Below are positions 46,801-58,800 of a stretch of DNA of 64,000 nucleotides, piece after piece (within the stretch, counting starts at the first letter, position 1; the number at the start of each line of letters is the position of its first letter). A model generated the notes under the pieces. That model ran no database searches. It was not told where the DNA came from and saw only the letters and a program-made list of their open reading frames with translations. Both the position numbers and the translations under genes were made by a program. The stretch comes from Elgaria multicarinata webbii (Eukaryota; Chordata; Lepidosauria; Squamata; Anguidae), in the NCBI RefSeq assembly GCF_023053635.1, contig NC_086178.1, positions 45,716,726 to 45,780,725 on the forward strand, written 5' to 3'.

Positions 46801-49800
46801 AGAAGAAATAAATAAATTGGGAGAGAGCCTTGAGGTCCCAGTAGAATAGAAATTGGAAGACTTCAGGGGGAAGTCATAAATAATGATGCTCTTCTCTCTG
46901 TGTAATTGAATGTCGTTGGATAGAAGACTAAAACGTGATAAGATTTGAAGGTCTGAATGTCCTTTTCTCTTAATTTGGGGAAAGTGGTGGTGTTTTGATC
47001 AGGGATGAGAGTGGTTGATAAATGAAACACATGGCACTGTCTTTGAAAGCTGAAGAGATAGTGGGGGACTTTGGGTGTGTGTGTGGGGTGGGGACAGAGA
47101 GAAGAAATGAGCCCCTCTCTGGCTGGACTGAACATGGATGTGTTGTGGGAACAATCCACATTGATTTCCTCTTTTCTTCATCAGGTGAAATCTGTTATTT
47201 TTGAAACCTGTCTTGATTCAGATTTTGTAAGCAAATGTAAGCTGGAACCTTGCTTATTTACTTTCTGCTTTATAAATTACAACTGTTCCCCACCCCAATG
47301 CACACACACAGACACATGTACTCACTCAACCATATACCGCATCATGCTTAGGAGTTCTTGTGCTCATTTACAGCCCTCTTCCACAAGCATTTTTTAAAAT
47401 AACAACAACAACAACAACAAAACAGCACCTCTCCCTTAACTGGCCAGAGGATAACATTGAATTCCCCTCCTCTAACAGGGCCTTTGCAGTGCCTCTTCTC
47501 CCATAATTATGGTGGCCAGAATTGCAGGTCAGCCCTGCTGTTAGGCAGAGTGAAGCGGCTGCTTCAGGTAGCTGATTTGCGGTGTCATGAAAAGGCAGCA
47601 AAATGTTAGTTATTTAATTTTTAATTGTATTTTTACTGCTTTTAGGGAAATAGGTGCTGGTGGGATTTTCTTCTTGTGAACTGCCCAGAGAGCTTTGGCT
47701 ATTGGGCAGTATAAAAATGTAATAAATAAATAAATAAAATCATTTGATTGGCCTCAAATAGTATGCACCTTGAATATTGGGGCAGAAAGGATTTGGGGCT
47801 TCACCTCAGGCAGCAAAACATCTCGGGAGAGACTTGCTGTAGATCTACTTCATATTAATAATGAGGGGAAAATCCACCAGTATTTTCTCCTTAAATTTTA
47901 AAGTCTGGCATCTTTTCTAAGGCGGTGGGTGGGAAGAAAGATCTGGGATGTATCGAGACAGAGGACTCCCAGTGCGACCAATGGACTTTGTGTATCCATT
48001 CCATCTTATTCTCTTTAACAGATTTATTGTGGAAAGAAAAAAGACTGTCAAAGTGGTGAGAAAACACGGGATGGTTACAAATGGAAGATGACAACACCTG
48101 GATCTCCCATAACATTCTATAATGAGGCAGGGTGATTTCAGATAAAAGCCACACCTTGAAGCATTCCTGCTGTGCAAAATGTCTGGTGTGCGCATGTGTC
48201 TGTGCAGTAAAAGCTTTAGAAGAGCCATGCAAGATCATACCAAGAGTCCATCAAGTCCAGCATTCTGTTCACCAAGCAGGGAAACCCACAAGCAGGATAC
48301 GGGTGCAATAGCAGCCTCCTGCTCATGTTTCCCAGCAACTAGTGCACATTTTCCAAGAAGATGAGCTAAGCTACAGTGGTTAAGCATTTTGAGCTAAACA
48401 TTAGCATGTCGTGTGAACCATAACTTAGCATGTTGCGTGAACCGTTCCTAACCATGGTGGCTACATAAACTCAGTTTAAACACACTCACTAACCATTTGC
48501 TGCAAAAGGGTAATCGGCTGCCTCTGATACTATAGCCATTGATAGGGTTATCCTCATTGAATTTAATTCCCTGTTAAAGCCATCCAAATTGGTGGCCATC
48601 ACTACATCTTGAATTCCATAGTTGAACTGTGTGGTCTGTGAAGAAGTACTTCCTTTTATCTGTCCTGAATCTCTCACCAATTGGCTTCATGGGAGGACCC
48701 CAGGTTCTAGTATTATGAGAGTGGGAGAAAAATGCCGCTCTGTCCACTTTGCTCAACACCATGGGCAATTTTGTACACCTCTGTCATTTATTAACCTACC
48801 CTTCAGGTAAGCTATTTTCTATTGCCCTTCTGCTTTATGATGAGTTTGAGAACCCCTGGTTTGTTGAATGTCAGGCTTTGATTTTGCTATTACTATCCTG
48901 TATGTTCCTTTGATGCTTCTGCTCTGCTTTCCAGAGCAGACTGGGCACCTGAGCTGACCCTTGGATTGTATATCCCAGTATCCTGTTTGCAGAACGGGGC
49001 AGATATGAAATGCCTTCAGAATGTGCTTGCTGCATGTTGGCCAGTGACCCTGTTGTCACCCTCTTTCCAGGCTCACTAGTTCACTCTACTCCCCCCCCCG
49101 CCCCTGCAATCTTAGTGGTAAGCTGATAGGCCACAAGCCAAGGGTTGGCAATCTTTTGGGGCTGTGAGCACATTTGGCATTTTGAGAAAATGTCCTGGAC
49201 ACCACCACAAAATGGCTGCCATGGGAGGCATGGCAAAGGACAAATAACCTGCCCAAAAGACTGAGTTTAAGGCAGAGATGAGCCCCAACACACTAAACTG
49301 TTCATTTGAATCCACAGAAACATATTTCACAACAATCTCAGTTGCTGGTAAGAAATTGGTTTTTGTTTTGTTTTTAAATGTGAGGGGAAGGGCACCTTGA
49401 TGGGTGCCAAGAAAGGTGTCCAGGGGTGCACTGGTGCCCACAGACACCACGTTGCCTACCCCTGGTTTAGGTGGTGTCCTTCAGAGGCTAGCTATTTGCA
49501 GTGTCCCATCAATGTATTGCCAGACAGTGCGCCTCATGTTACGATGTTGAATTAGCATTAGCATTGTGTAGGCTGATCTCATTGGCCTTGGGACAGTGAT
49601 GTAATGCCACACACCAGATACCAGTTGTTTGTCTAAAATGTATTTGTCCTTTTTTTCACAAATGTACCCGAGGCAGCATACAAAGTTAAATTAAAGAAGT
49701 TAGTCAACAAAACAGATATGATTCACAGTTTGATCCTGTTTTGTTTGAAATAAGTACAGTTAGAATGAACTATGGTTCACCTAATGGGAATCTGACGTTT

Positions 49801-52800
49801 TTTCAAAACTAAAAATGGGCATTCCCCTCCTGTTTCATGTGAATGGGGAGGGGAGGGGGAATTGTGCAGGTCTCAGGCTCACCACAGTACGTCTTTTGTA
49901 TTATTATTATTTTTAAAAAATGGATTCTTGTTACACCTGAATCCTGCTGTTAATTTTTTATAATTGTAGCAGCTAAAATATTATGTACTAAATAGTGGAA
50001 ATTATCAGATATAAATAACTGGCAAACTGCAGGATTAAGCAGTAATGTCAAAAAATAACAAATTATGTCTGTGTGAATTAAGGAAGACAAATCCTGGATA
50101 TGTTTTAGTGATTATGTGTACTTACTATATGTAAATCAGTGAATAAAAACTTTGTAACGGCATCACACGAACATGGTTACAAAGCAAAGTTACATTGATG
50201 TCTGTGTAATTACTGATGTTTTCAATAAATAATATGTAAAGGGGGTAATTATGAGGGGTAATTCACACCAGCCATTTATCCTGGGGTCAGCTCGAGGTCA
50301 TCCCCGTGCATCCAAATGACACACAGCTGATCCTGGGGTCAACCAGGGACCACCTCTCAGTTGTCTCGGGATAAATGGCACTGCACTTATCCCAATTTTC
50401 CCTGTGGTTCCAGGACAACTCTGAGATCCGCTGACGGTGTGCTGCTTGCTCCCGGGTCCTCCCTCCTCCCCGCGAGTAGCGGGGCTCAACAAACGGGCAC
50501 AGAGCTCTGCGGGGGGTGGGGGGAGTCTGGGGCCATCAGGGGAGCATTTTGCTCTTGGCAGTTTTTGGCACTGAGTTTGGAAGTTTTTTTTTTAAAAAAA
50601 CAAACCAAAAAAACACTTACTTGGTGCAGGATTGTGCCTGCGCAATTTCGCAACATCTCTCTTTTAAAAAACAACAATGCTGTGCTGGAATGTCCTTCTT
50701 CAGTTCCAGGACGACGCGCTGGCGTTTGGAACCTGGGGGACGATCCCAGAAGTGGTAAAGCCCGAGATCCTGACCCCCAAGATCCCAGAAGGCCTCAAGG
50801 TGTAGAACAAGGACTGTAAAGAAGGCAGCATCCAAATCAAATCTGTTACAAGCAGCTTCATCTGCTTGTAACATCATCTGATGTTTCTGCCTTGGAGAAA
50901 CATCACATCTTTGCAGACCGATGTTGTGCAGCCCCCATATAATGTGTTTTTGCTTCTGAACTTCTTGCTCTGGTGTAAAATGTCAAACCAGGCATGTGAG
51001 AAACCTCCAAGAAAATTATGCCGTTATAGCTGGGAAATTAGTATGCAGAGTCATCGTCCCCCCACCCGATATTCTTCACTTTTAGGCTCTTTTCAAATTA
51101 AATAGGGTTGATTATGACTGTGACTAACCTAATGTTAACTTGTTCCCAAAGTAATTAAATGGAAATCTTCCCTTTATGTTGCTGATAAGTATTCCCAAGA
51201 CCTAGGAATGGTAATAACTATGAACCAACTGTGATGTATTTAAGAATTTAATTGCCATTTTGAATTTCTGAGATGGGGATTTTGCCCTCTCACTTAAAAC
51301 AGCACAGAATACACTGGCCTTTACCAATCCAAATGATTTGGACTTCAACTCTCATAAACCCAGCCAGCATGTCCAACCATGAGGAATACTGGGATGTTTT
51401 GTGTGGTGTTATAAAAATTCTATCTATTTGATAGTAAATGTACTTAATTTATCCTTAAATGTTAATAGGTTTGTTACGCTGTGTGTTGTTGTTGAGTAGC
51501 TGAAATAATTGACAGTGTATAATGAATATGTTGTATAACAGTATGTTGTATATTTTTTATTGAAATAAATAAAACATTTAAAATAATAAATAAATAAATG
51601 AACAGTTTTGACTGTCTCTTTGCTTTAAACAGGAGGAACAGTCCTTGTCTTTGCCAATGTGGAGAAGGAGATATCTTAGTCACATCTTCTACTTGGCTGT
51701 GATCCTGATGCTGTTGCTCCTTGGCCTGATTTTAACTTCAATGTACGTCTACAGATATTTCTCCCTTGCTGACTCCGTTACTGACTCCATTACTGCCTTA
51801 GACATGGTATGTATGATGCAGCAGGAAGGTTCTTTTGTGTTTGGGATTCCTAAGGTTCACTTTGATTCACTGTCTTGCTCTTTCTCCAGTCCTCATCAGT
51901 AATTTAGCTTCTTTTTCCACCCTGGGCTTGCTTGTTCAGTATAAAATTGGGAGATGGCTTTTTTGTCCCTCTCTCTCTCTACATCAAATCCAGGCTTCTT
52001 TCCCAGAGTTGCCCTGGGACTGGAGAGCAGAAGGGAAGTGCACTTTGGCTTCTGCCATTAGCCAGGAGATGTTGGGTCACTTGCTTCTCAGGACTAACAT
52101 CCAGCCAAGGGAGAGACCGACGAGGCCTCTCCATCAGCCAGAGAAAGAGCAGTTGAAGGGAGCTTCTGCCTCCCTGCCAGAAACAACCCTCGGCTCCAAC
52201 TGCCAGTTGCCTTGCTGGACTGTAGGAAGAAGGGGAGGAACACTCTCGCCCCATGCGTTGGTCAAAGGAACAAGAGCCACCCATTGCAGGAACAACAGAA
52301 AGGGAAGATAAGCCCGGCCGAAATGCCTGTTCATAGCTCCCCACATTGTTCTGGCCTTGAAAACCTGATCTCCCTCCTCTTCCTCTTTCCCGCCTCTTTT
52401 TTCCTTCTGTATCTTGTCATTTAATTTGTAAGCCTGATGGCAGGGTCAGTTCGAGTCCCCTTTCTGTGTCCTCTGTCTTCAGCAGTGCCTCTTTTGGCCA
52501 ACTTCACCCCCCCCCCCCCGGTCCTCTGCCTACTGTGCTGCCACCCACCCTGACACACAACCCCATTTGAGCTCTTCCTCCGCCTTGTCTGGTTTGTCCA
52601 GCTTAAAATTGTGATCTGCTAATGCGTTGCTATTGTGGGATCCCATTCCCAGAAGCACCAAAGTGCTATGAATGGCATAGGTCAAGGGTGCACAACCTTT
52701 TCAGCCCTGAGCGGCTAGGGGGCTGAGAGCCACACAGCCAGATCCACATGCCCATTCTTCCCTGTCCATCACAGGCATCTCCCTTCCCTGCCTGCTGAGA

Positions 52801-55800
52801 TCTAGGGGGATGTCAAAGCCTCTGCTGTTTCCCCCCAATCACAACCAAGATGGCTGTTTCTCTGCTGCTAGTAACATCAGGAAATTAGTGATCTCAGAAG
52901 CCAGGGAAGAGTCTCCTTTCTCCTCAGGCAAACTGAACAGGTGGGCTGCACGGGTGGGGTGGGGAGTGGGTGGGATTAGCTCCAGTGCCATCGTGGGGTC
53001 TCTGGGCTCAGAGCCAGATTCTGATTCATATTGGGAGCCAGTTAATTGGGGAATCCAGTCCAGTTATGGAAAGCCAGAAGCCTGAGAGTTTAGCTTGGTC
53101 TGGTTTCCCAATGGATGACTGGATGGGGACTCGCTTGGTAAGATGAGGAATGTCAGAATGGTGAGAGCATCATTCTGCCTGGTGTCAAAGAGGGGAGTAG
53201 GTCAGGGGAGTGGAACCTTGTTGCGGCCTTGAACGATGCGACTACAGCTAAGAAAATGGGTAGCTTCTCTGTGGGAACCAGACAGGCCGGGGGAGACTGG
53301 GCTGAGGAAGGAGGGTTTTCCAAACCTGTTTCTTGGTAACGGAAGCATCTGTGGAAAGCAGTACAGAAACACATTCATCAACGTAACTGTTGATGTATGA
53401 GTTGCGGTCCCCTGTCAGTTAGATCATAAAAAGGAAGGTCTGCAAATACACAATGTGTGGAGAAGGAGGCGGCAGGACCTGGCCCCCTGGCCTCCAATAT
53501 CTGTGCACACCGCAGGCAGCTCTGCCCTTGATATCTGTATGTTGAGTGGGACATGGGTGACTGTACAGCTGTATGCATGTTGGCTCTCACTTCAGGGCCG
53601 GCCCTATTATTAGGCAGGGTGAGGCAGTCGCTTCAGGCAGCAGATGCTTGGAAGCAGCAACAAGGGGGTCAAGGAGAGAGCTGTGTGCCTGGTAGTCTGC
53701 TCTGTGCCCTATAGGTTTCCCTGCTGCCTTCAGGTTCAGTAGAGGATATTGTCCCATCATCAGTGTTGAAGACAGATTCTTCTGCCAGTCCAGTCAGCTT
53801 TTGTACATGGAATGGGAGAGGGCGCCTTCTTGTCCTTTGCTCCAGGCACCAAAATCTCTTGGGCTGTCCATGGCTCTCACTGCCAGGAGAAACACTGTAA
53901 TTCTGGTTCTTGCTGGTGCAAGCACCCTATCTGTACAGAGTGGTGTGGACATAGAGGCCCCTCTTCCTGACATTCTGTCCAAGGCCTGAATACTGGAGGG
54001 CAGAAGGTGCAGCCTACTTGCTCTCCTCATGCAGAGGATGTGCATGTGGAGACGGCTATCCTATACCACCCTAGTATGACAAGGGTGAGGAATCTCTTTC
54101 AGCCTGAGGACTGAATTCCGTTTGGGAGAAGCTCTCAGGGGCCATGGTCCAGCAGTGGGTGGGGCCAAAGGCAAAAGGGGCAGGGCCAAAATACCAGCAT
54201 AGTTTAGCTTAAACTGTTCAAAAGCCAGGAAACCCACCTAATGATTGGTGGCTGGGAGAAAGAGGGTGGGGCCAGGGGAATGGGTGTGGCCCTCTGGGCC
54301 TGGTGGGCCTGGTTTGGCCCCCAGGCCAGAGGTTCTACACCATTGTGCTATGATTTCTTGATGACAGTAATCCGTCTTCTGAATTGCTCCTAGCAAATAA
54401 TTTTCTGGGAACTTGCGAAGTGGCGTCCAAGATACATTTGGCCAACGGCACTTATCCACTCAGCAATCTCCTTTCATATATGTTTCTTTGCACAATGCAT
54501 TTCTCAGCTACAACCTTAATGTGCCTTTTTCATTTCCAAGCACTTGGTCATTGCTTTCTTGAGCCATGGCTTCTTTTTTTTTTTTTTTTTGCTTTCCGGG
54601 GAGAAGGTTGCTTTGCATTTCTCCCATTGGGAGGGCTGTGCAAATTCTTCCATGAAGTGATAAATAAACTAAACAGTTGAGAGACCAAGACCTCAGATGC
54701 AGGCGGTTGGTTGCACAGAACAGGAGATAAGAAAAATAGGTAAGACGGTACTTTTTATTGGACTAACTTTTTTGGAGAAAGAATGAGCCTACTTGTGAGT
54801 TACACAGAATTCTTGTCAGATGGAAGAGAAAGACAGCATTTCCTTAGCCACACTTGGGGGCAATCTGTACACTATACACAAATGTATGTTACCAAGTCCC
54901 CAAAGTTGATTGTTTTACAAGAAAAGCAGCTTTGGGAATCTGTCATTTTTGATGAAGGGGCTGTTTTTTGCACTTACATTCCCTTTGCAAGCTGATTTCA
55001 CCCACCATGGGGTCCCAGGTGCATCTTTTCAAAGTTAATTGCTCTTACGGAAATATATGGGGGTGGGGGGAAGAGCTGGGTGAGAACAGAAAAAGAGCTG
55101 GTGGGTTAGAGGCTTTAGCGCTGCTACTGCTCATTTGGTAGCCAAAATTTGCAGCCTCTCAAGCTTGTTTTTCATTTAAACCATGTGCTGAGGGAGGGCT
55201 CATGACATGTATTTGTATATCGTGTGTGCGTTTCCTGACAGAACACAGATGCAAGTATTTTCAGGTGCTCTAGAAAACAGCCAATACTTCAAACATGCTG
55301 ACTAGCAAAAGCTTGAAGACTGTTTGTGGCAACACAGGAAGTGATGCTCATCCAGAAGTCTTATATCAGTGGGCCTATGCCAGCAGACGGTGATCCAGAC
55401 TTTGGGTTGGATCCTCCAAACTAAGGCCTAATCTACGCCAAGCAGGATATAATGGTATGAAAGCAGTATATAAGAGGCAGGAGCCACACTACTGCTTTAT
55501 AGAGGTATTGAAGTGCCTGACGACTGTTGGAGCCCATTGACTCGTACCATATACCACTTTCATACTGCTATGTCCTGCTTGGTGTGGCTCCTGCCTTTTA
55601 TATACTGTTTTCATACTGCCTTCATAGTGCAATATCCTGATTGGTTGTAGGTTAGGCTGATGTTAATCCTGCTTTAGTCCTATTGAAATCAATGAGACAA
55701 GTTAGTTATGTCTAACAAGTCCCATTAATGTCAGTGGGAATAAAGTCTGACTAACATAGTCACGATCCAACCCGTTGGTTTCAATCTAGAGCTCGACAGT

Positions 55801-58800
55801 GCCTGGTGACTTTTTTTTTTAAAAAAAAGTGCTAAAAAAACTTGAATTCCATGACCCATTATAAATTATGCAACTTTAGTAAAACAGCACAGAATTTTGT
55901 TATAATGTATTCTGCTAGTCCTCAGGAGTGCTGAAGAGGTATACAGAGCACTAACTGCAATCCTGCTTTATTCCTCTTTTTGAGGCTTCACCTGATATAA
56001 CCACCCACTTTCAGGCTTGTCCTTTGCACCTGTAAGGTCTAAAGTACTTCTGAGCTAGATGGACCAATGGTCTGACACAGTATAAAGCAGCTTCCTATGT
56101 TACTAATCTCGCTCAAGAGCCTTTTCTTTTAAATCTTGCAACTAAGGCCTTAGCTATACGGTGCTTTATCCTGGGGCGATAAAGGGGATCCTGGGATCAG
56201 GAGGGATGTTCCATCCCTTTCCCCGGGATATAGCCCTACACTTTGGGCTCGGTTTTTCTACGGCCCCGGACTGAGCCCGAGACCACGGAACGTGTGGCCC
56301 GTTGCCGCGGTTTGACCTGGCACTGTGCGATTACTCACGTGGAGCCAGGAGCTGCGCATGGGGCACAGCACTCCTCAGGAGTGCTGCGTCCATTGGGGGT
56401 AGGGTGGAGAGAGCGGGAATTTAATTTTTTTTTAAAAAAAAGACTTACCTTTTGCGCACGAGCGTTCGTGCGCTCCGGTCGCATTTAAAAAAATGGCGGA
56501 CACGACACCTCTCCTCCTGAGGTCGCGTGCCTCACTTGTAAACAGAGGAGGGATCTCGCGATAATCACATTGTGGGATCTTCCCTCCTCCGTCGTGTGAT
56601 GAGAGGTAGTTCTAGCTAAGGCCTAAGGCCACAATGCTGTGCGTTTATCACTGCTCTTTTATTTATTGTTTCACAGATTGACTTAGATTACATAGAATGG
56701 GAGTGTGAAGTGACTTTTGAAGATTATTTTGACTCACAATTAACGGAAGAACTGAAACTGCACGAAGATGTGAGGATTAACTTCGAGGAGGATTATGAAC
56801 GAATCAATGTCTCAACGCCCCACTTTGGTGAAAGTGACCCTGCAGATATTATCCATGATTTTCAGCGGGTAAGGGATTAGAAAGGGCCCACAGATACTAC
56901 GATGGCTACAGAGAAGAGGCTGGGCCATGAGGGCTCCAGTAGACATCTTGATGGAAAACACAATAATAGGTATAGGCAAAGATTTGCAGGAAGAATTAAA
57001 ATCAGATACTTTACTGGCACAGTAGAATTATATGACTGAACTTCATAACAGAGCTCTATCCAACAATACAACAGCGAATATTCTTTAAAACACTATGATC
57101 TGAGTCAATAACTTGTTCATTTATTACCATGTAGATACTTGAGTTATTATTAATGTTCGTATACCACCATATCTGCTAAAAACTCATCAAGGTGGTGTAC
57201 AACAATTTAGAACAAGAAAACCTGAAAACAAGAAAACCGAGAATATTTAAAACAGTAAAAGCATTAAAACAACCGAATTATAAAAGGCTACACTGAAAAT
57301 ATGCATCTCTACACGTTTTCTAAATGTAGATGCCAATGATAGCTTGGAGGGTGCAAATAAATTGGTACTGCAGCTCTGTGGCAAACTAACAATGTACGCC
57401 CAAAGGAGACATTCAAGTAAGAACATTTTGGAAATCCTCCCAAAGGAACTCAGAGCAGTCAGGTCTTCAGAACTTTCCTTGCCATGATAAGTTCTAGTCA
57501 AAGAGACAGACAGCACAGGTAGCACTTTCAGTGCAGCTGTTCCTTCGAATGCGTTCTGCGATGGTACAGTGGAAGAAAACCAAGCCACCTGAACCAGGGC
57601 CCTAATTCTGCTCCCCCCCTCTCTGCATTTTACAGAACTATACACAGTTTTACAAAAGGTTGCTTTAACATATCAAAAATTCCAATTAATACCTGAGGGA
57701 TGATATGCTCTGATGCTGTGGTGTCAAATTGTGTGTGTCCTGCTATGGAGAGTTGGAAAACTTTCTTCCAAGAGAAGTATCCCCTTAGAAGAGCCTTTCC
57801 TAGCCTGGGCTTGTCCAGCTGTTTTGGACCATAGTTTCCATCTGCCCCAGCTAACCTAATGAATGGTCAGGGATGATGGGAGTTATAGTCCACAATGTCT
57901 ACAGGGATACAGGTTGGAGAAGCCTGTCTTAGACTTGATTAAGTCTATGTGCAGAAAGTGTCTCCTATACAGCCCAGAAGAACTAATGTCCTTGAGGGTT
58001 GTGCTAGAGCCGGGATGGGGAACCAGCCGCTGACCTCTGGGCTGGACCCAGCTGGTGGGGCCTGACCCACAGTGCCTTGTTATCTGGCCTGTGGCCTCTC
58101 CTCCTAGCCTTGCCCTGTCTTCTGAGCCCTGCCCCTCCTCTCATCTAAACCAGCATATCAGTCCACAGATTTGAGTTCTATTTGAGTTCATGAGTCTGTT
58201 TGGAGCCCATCTTGTCTGGTTTGGATTTTAGGGACTGACAGCCTATCACGATTTAGCCCTGGATAAATGTTACGTCATAGAGCTGAACACCACCATTGTC
58301 ATGCCGCCTCAAAATTTCTCGGAGCTGCTGGCTAATTTAAAGGTAAGCGAGTAAAACTTTTTATTCTCTATATGTAAATACTGAAGTTCTGTGAACCTGG
58401 CTCCTGTGGCCAATTACCTCCCTTCACCCGACAATCCCTGGAACAAGAAATTGCAATCACTTTGGTGTGTCAGAGGAATATTCTCGGTATGTAATTGCAA
58501 TGTATTTTTATGGTATTTTTCAAATCGTTTATATAAATCAAAACAAGGAAAATTACTAAACGTATATGCTTGAAAACTGTAAAGTAACAGTTTGTTGGAA
58601 TGGATCTTTTAGGAGCAGTTGAAACTTGAGTTTCCTTCCTTTTTAATGGCATTAGTATTTATAAGTGAGACCTGCAACAAAACATTGCTCACCTTCTAAT
58701 AGCAAGAGGCTGAAGCCTGCTGAGCCTCCAACTCAGCCCTACAAGTACATGTAGCTACCACTGAGCACATGGTGGCAGCACAGGTGTGGCAGGAGCAGCC

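Larger units (their letters stand above)
37820..51632 (+). other. ITM2C: ITM2C intron 1 (13.8 kb)
   Basis: A long, repeat-crowded intron. The CpG-rich state continues to about 38230. Listed separately are MITEs, LINE ends, SINEs and one exon-like frame (50677-50817). Repeat-poor parts are 42010-44180 (apart from C-runs), 44700-45330 and 45535-47390, where I see no gene. Confidence 0.8.
51807..56676 (+). other. ITM2C: ITM2C intron 2 (4.9 kb)
   Basis: From 51807 to about 53590 it is largely unique, with C-runs near 52510 and a short repeat word at 52684. After that come a hAT element (54080-54345), a Penelope-type fragment (54725-54850), two Harbinger-type MITEs (55425-55657 and 56146-56623) and a SINE end. 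The acceptor is 'tttattgtttcacag' at 56662-56676. Confidence 0.75.
56869..58231 (+). other. ITM2C: ITM2C intron 3 (1.4 kb)
   Basis: Holds a LINE-like tail (57130-57245), a palindromic MITE (57797-57935) and a hAT-like piece (58013-58170). Acceptor 'ggtttggattttag' ends at 58231. Confidence 0.75.

Noticed and set aside
51835-52311. 158-codon plus-strand frame just after ITM2C exon 2
   Set aside because: The exon ends at a clear donor at 51807. The frame is intronic, has no family resemblance, and ITM2C continues in frame at 56677.
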